In this document: piece after piece, positions 35,784 to 35,937 of the stretch
How the letters are laid out: each line of letters begins with the position of its first letter
How positions within the stretch are numbered: position 1 is the stretch's first letter
Assembly (NCBI GenBank): GCA_949751835.1
Contig: CATKHK010000169.1
Coordinates: forward strand, 1 to 35,937
Length of the DNA stretch: 35,937 nt
From: Blepharisma japonicum
Taxonomy: Eukaryota > Ciliophora > Heterotrichea > Heterotrichida > Blepharismidae
Direction: 5' to 3'
The notes under the pieces: model-generated
The model's input: only the letters and a program-made list of their open reading frames with translations
The model's database searches: none
What the model was told of the DNA's origin: nothing
Program-made: the position numbers and the translations under genes

Positions 35784-35937
35784 CTTAACAAATATGGAAT
35801 TGATGAAGGAATTCTAACCATATATTTGTCCCTAAACTCTGTTGAAGATGCTAAAAATCTTGGGAAAAGTATCAAAATTTTAGGTCGGGATTTTACGATA
35901 GAACACCACTTCACTAGAGTTTGTAATAAATGCAATA
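35784..35937 (+). CDS. Partial plus-strand reading frame abutting truncated gene E
   Basis: From the point where gene E similarity ends (35784), the plus strand is open to the window edge for 51 codons. It begins L-N-K-Y-G-I-D-E-G-I and ends near R-V-C-N-K-C-N. Its composition (beta strand ILTIYLSL, helix VEDAKNLGKSI, strand IKILGRDFTIEHH) resembles a folded domain more than random AT-rich DNA. It may be an internal piece of another gene into which the gene E fragment recombined. No start codon is visible and I do not recognise the family. Confidence 0.35.

Noticed and set aside
1-35937. A bacterial (Mycoplasma-type) origin, given low GC and UGA=Trp
   Set aside because: A capping-protein-beta domain, lack of ribosome binding sites, long spacers and giant eukaryotic-style multidomain proteins point to a ciliate nucleus.
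1-35937. tRNA, rRNA, CRISPR, telomeric repeats
   Set aside because: No such structure was seen on either strand by eye.

Overview
The window is AT-rich eukaryotic nuclear DNA in which UGA is read as tryptophan and genes end on UAA or UAG. Two homologous positions show this directly: gene C has TGG (minus strand, 11606-11608 and 15929-15931) where gene D has TGA (23256-23258 and 27579-27581), and very long frames stay open only if TGA is sense. UGA=Trp with UAA/UAG stops in nuclear genes, together with an actin-capping-protein domain, points to a heterotrich ciliate such as Blepharisma. The species assignment is inference.

The main content is a head-to-tail, minus-strand array of paralogues of one giant gene. 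The only complete, intact copy is gene D (22782-31958, about 3,058 aa). Its order is: a beta-rich, possibly C2-like N-terminus; helical charged repeats; a P-loop GTPase domain; about 1,300 residues of helix/coiled coil; a SecA-type DEAD motor; and a VWA-like C-terminus. Gene C (11174-20309) is a near-identical duplicate with a +1 frameshift near 17780 and a shifted C-terminus. Gene A (start 3243, runs off the left edge) has the same N-terminal half plus an in-frame, almost complete F-actin-capping protein beta (CapZ-beta) domain. Genes B (4140-7334) and E (32684 to about 35783) are 5'-truncated copies keeping only the SecA-like and VWA parts. A further VWA-only remnant lies at 21308-21850.

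Layout from left to right: gene A; its upstream region (3244-3860), which recurs without its gene at 9967-10593; gene B; a gene-poor stretch (7593-9966) with one plausible plus-strand gene (8327-8773); duplicated block 1 (10594-21850: 3' flank, gene C, 5' flank, VWA remnant); a small single-copy insert (21851-22240) with a plus-strand coding remnant; duplicated block 2 (22241 onward: 3' flank, gene D, 5' flank, gene E); and at the right edge another plus-strand reading frame abutting truncated gene E.

How the proteins might work: the GTPase switch, SecA-type ATPase and VWA adhesion-like module in one chain suggest a very large nucleotide-driven remodelling or translocation machine. In gene A it would be tethered to actin filament ends by the capping domain. 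This functional reading is inference; the domain calls rest on visible motifs. The array shows duplication, truncation, gene-conversion-like mosaicism and decay, so it looks like a fast-evolving gene family.
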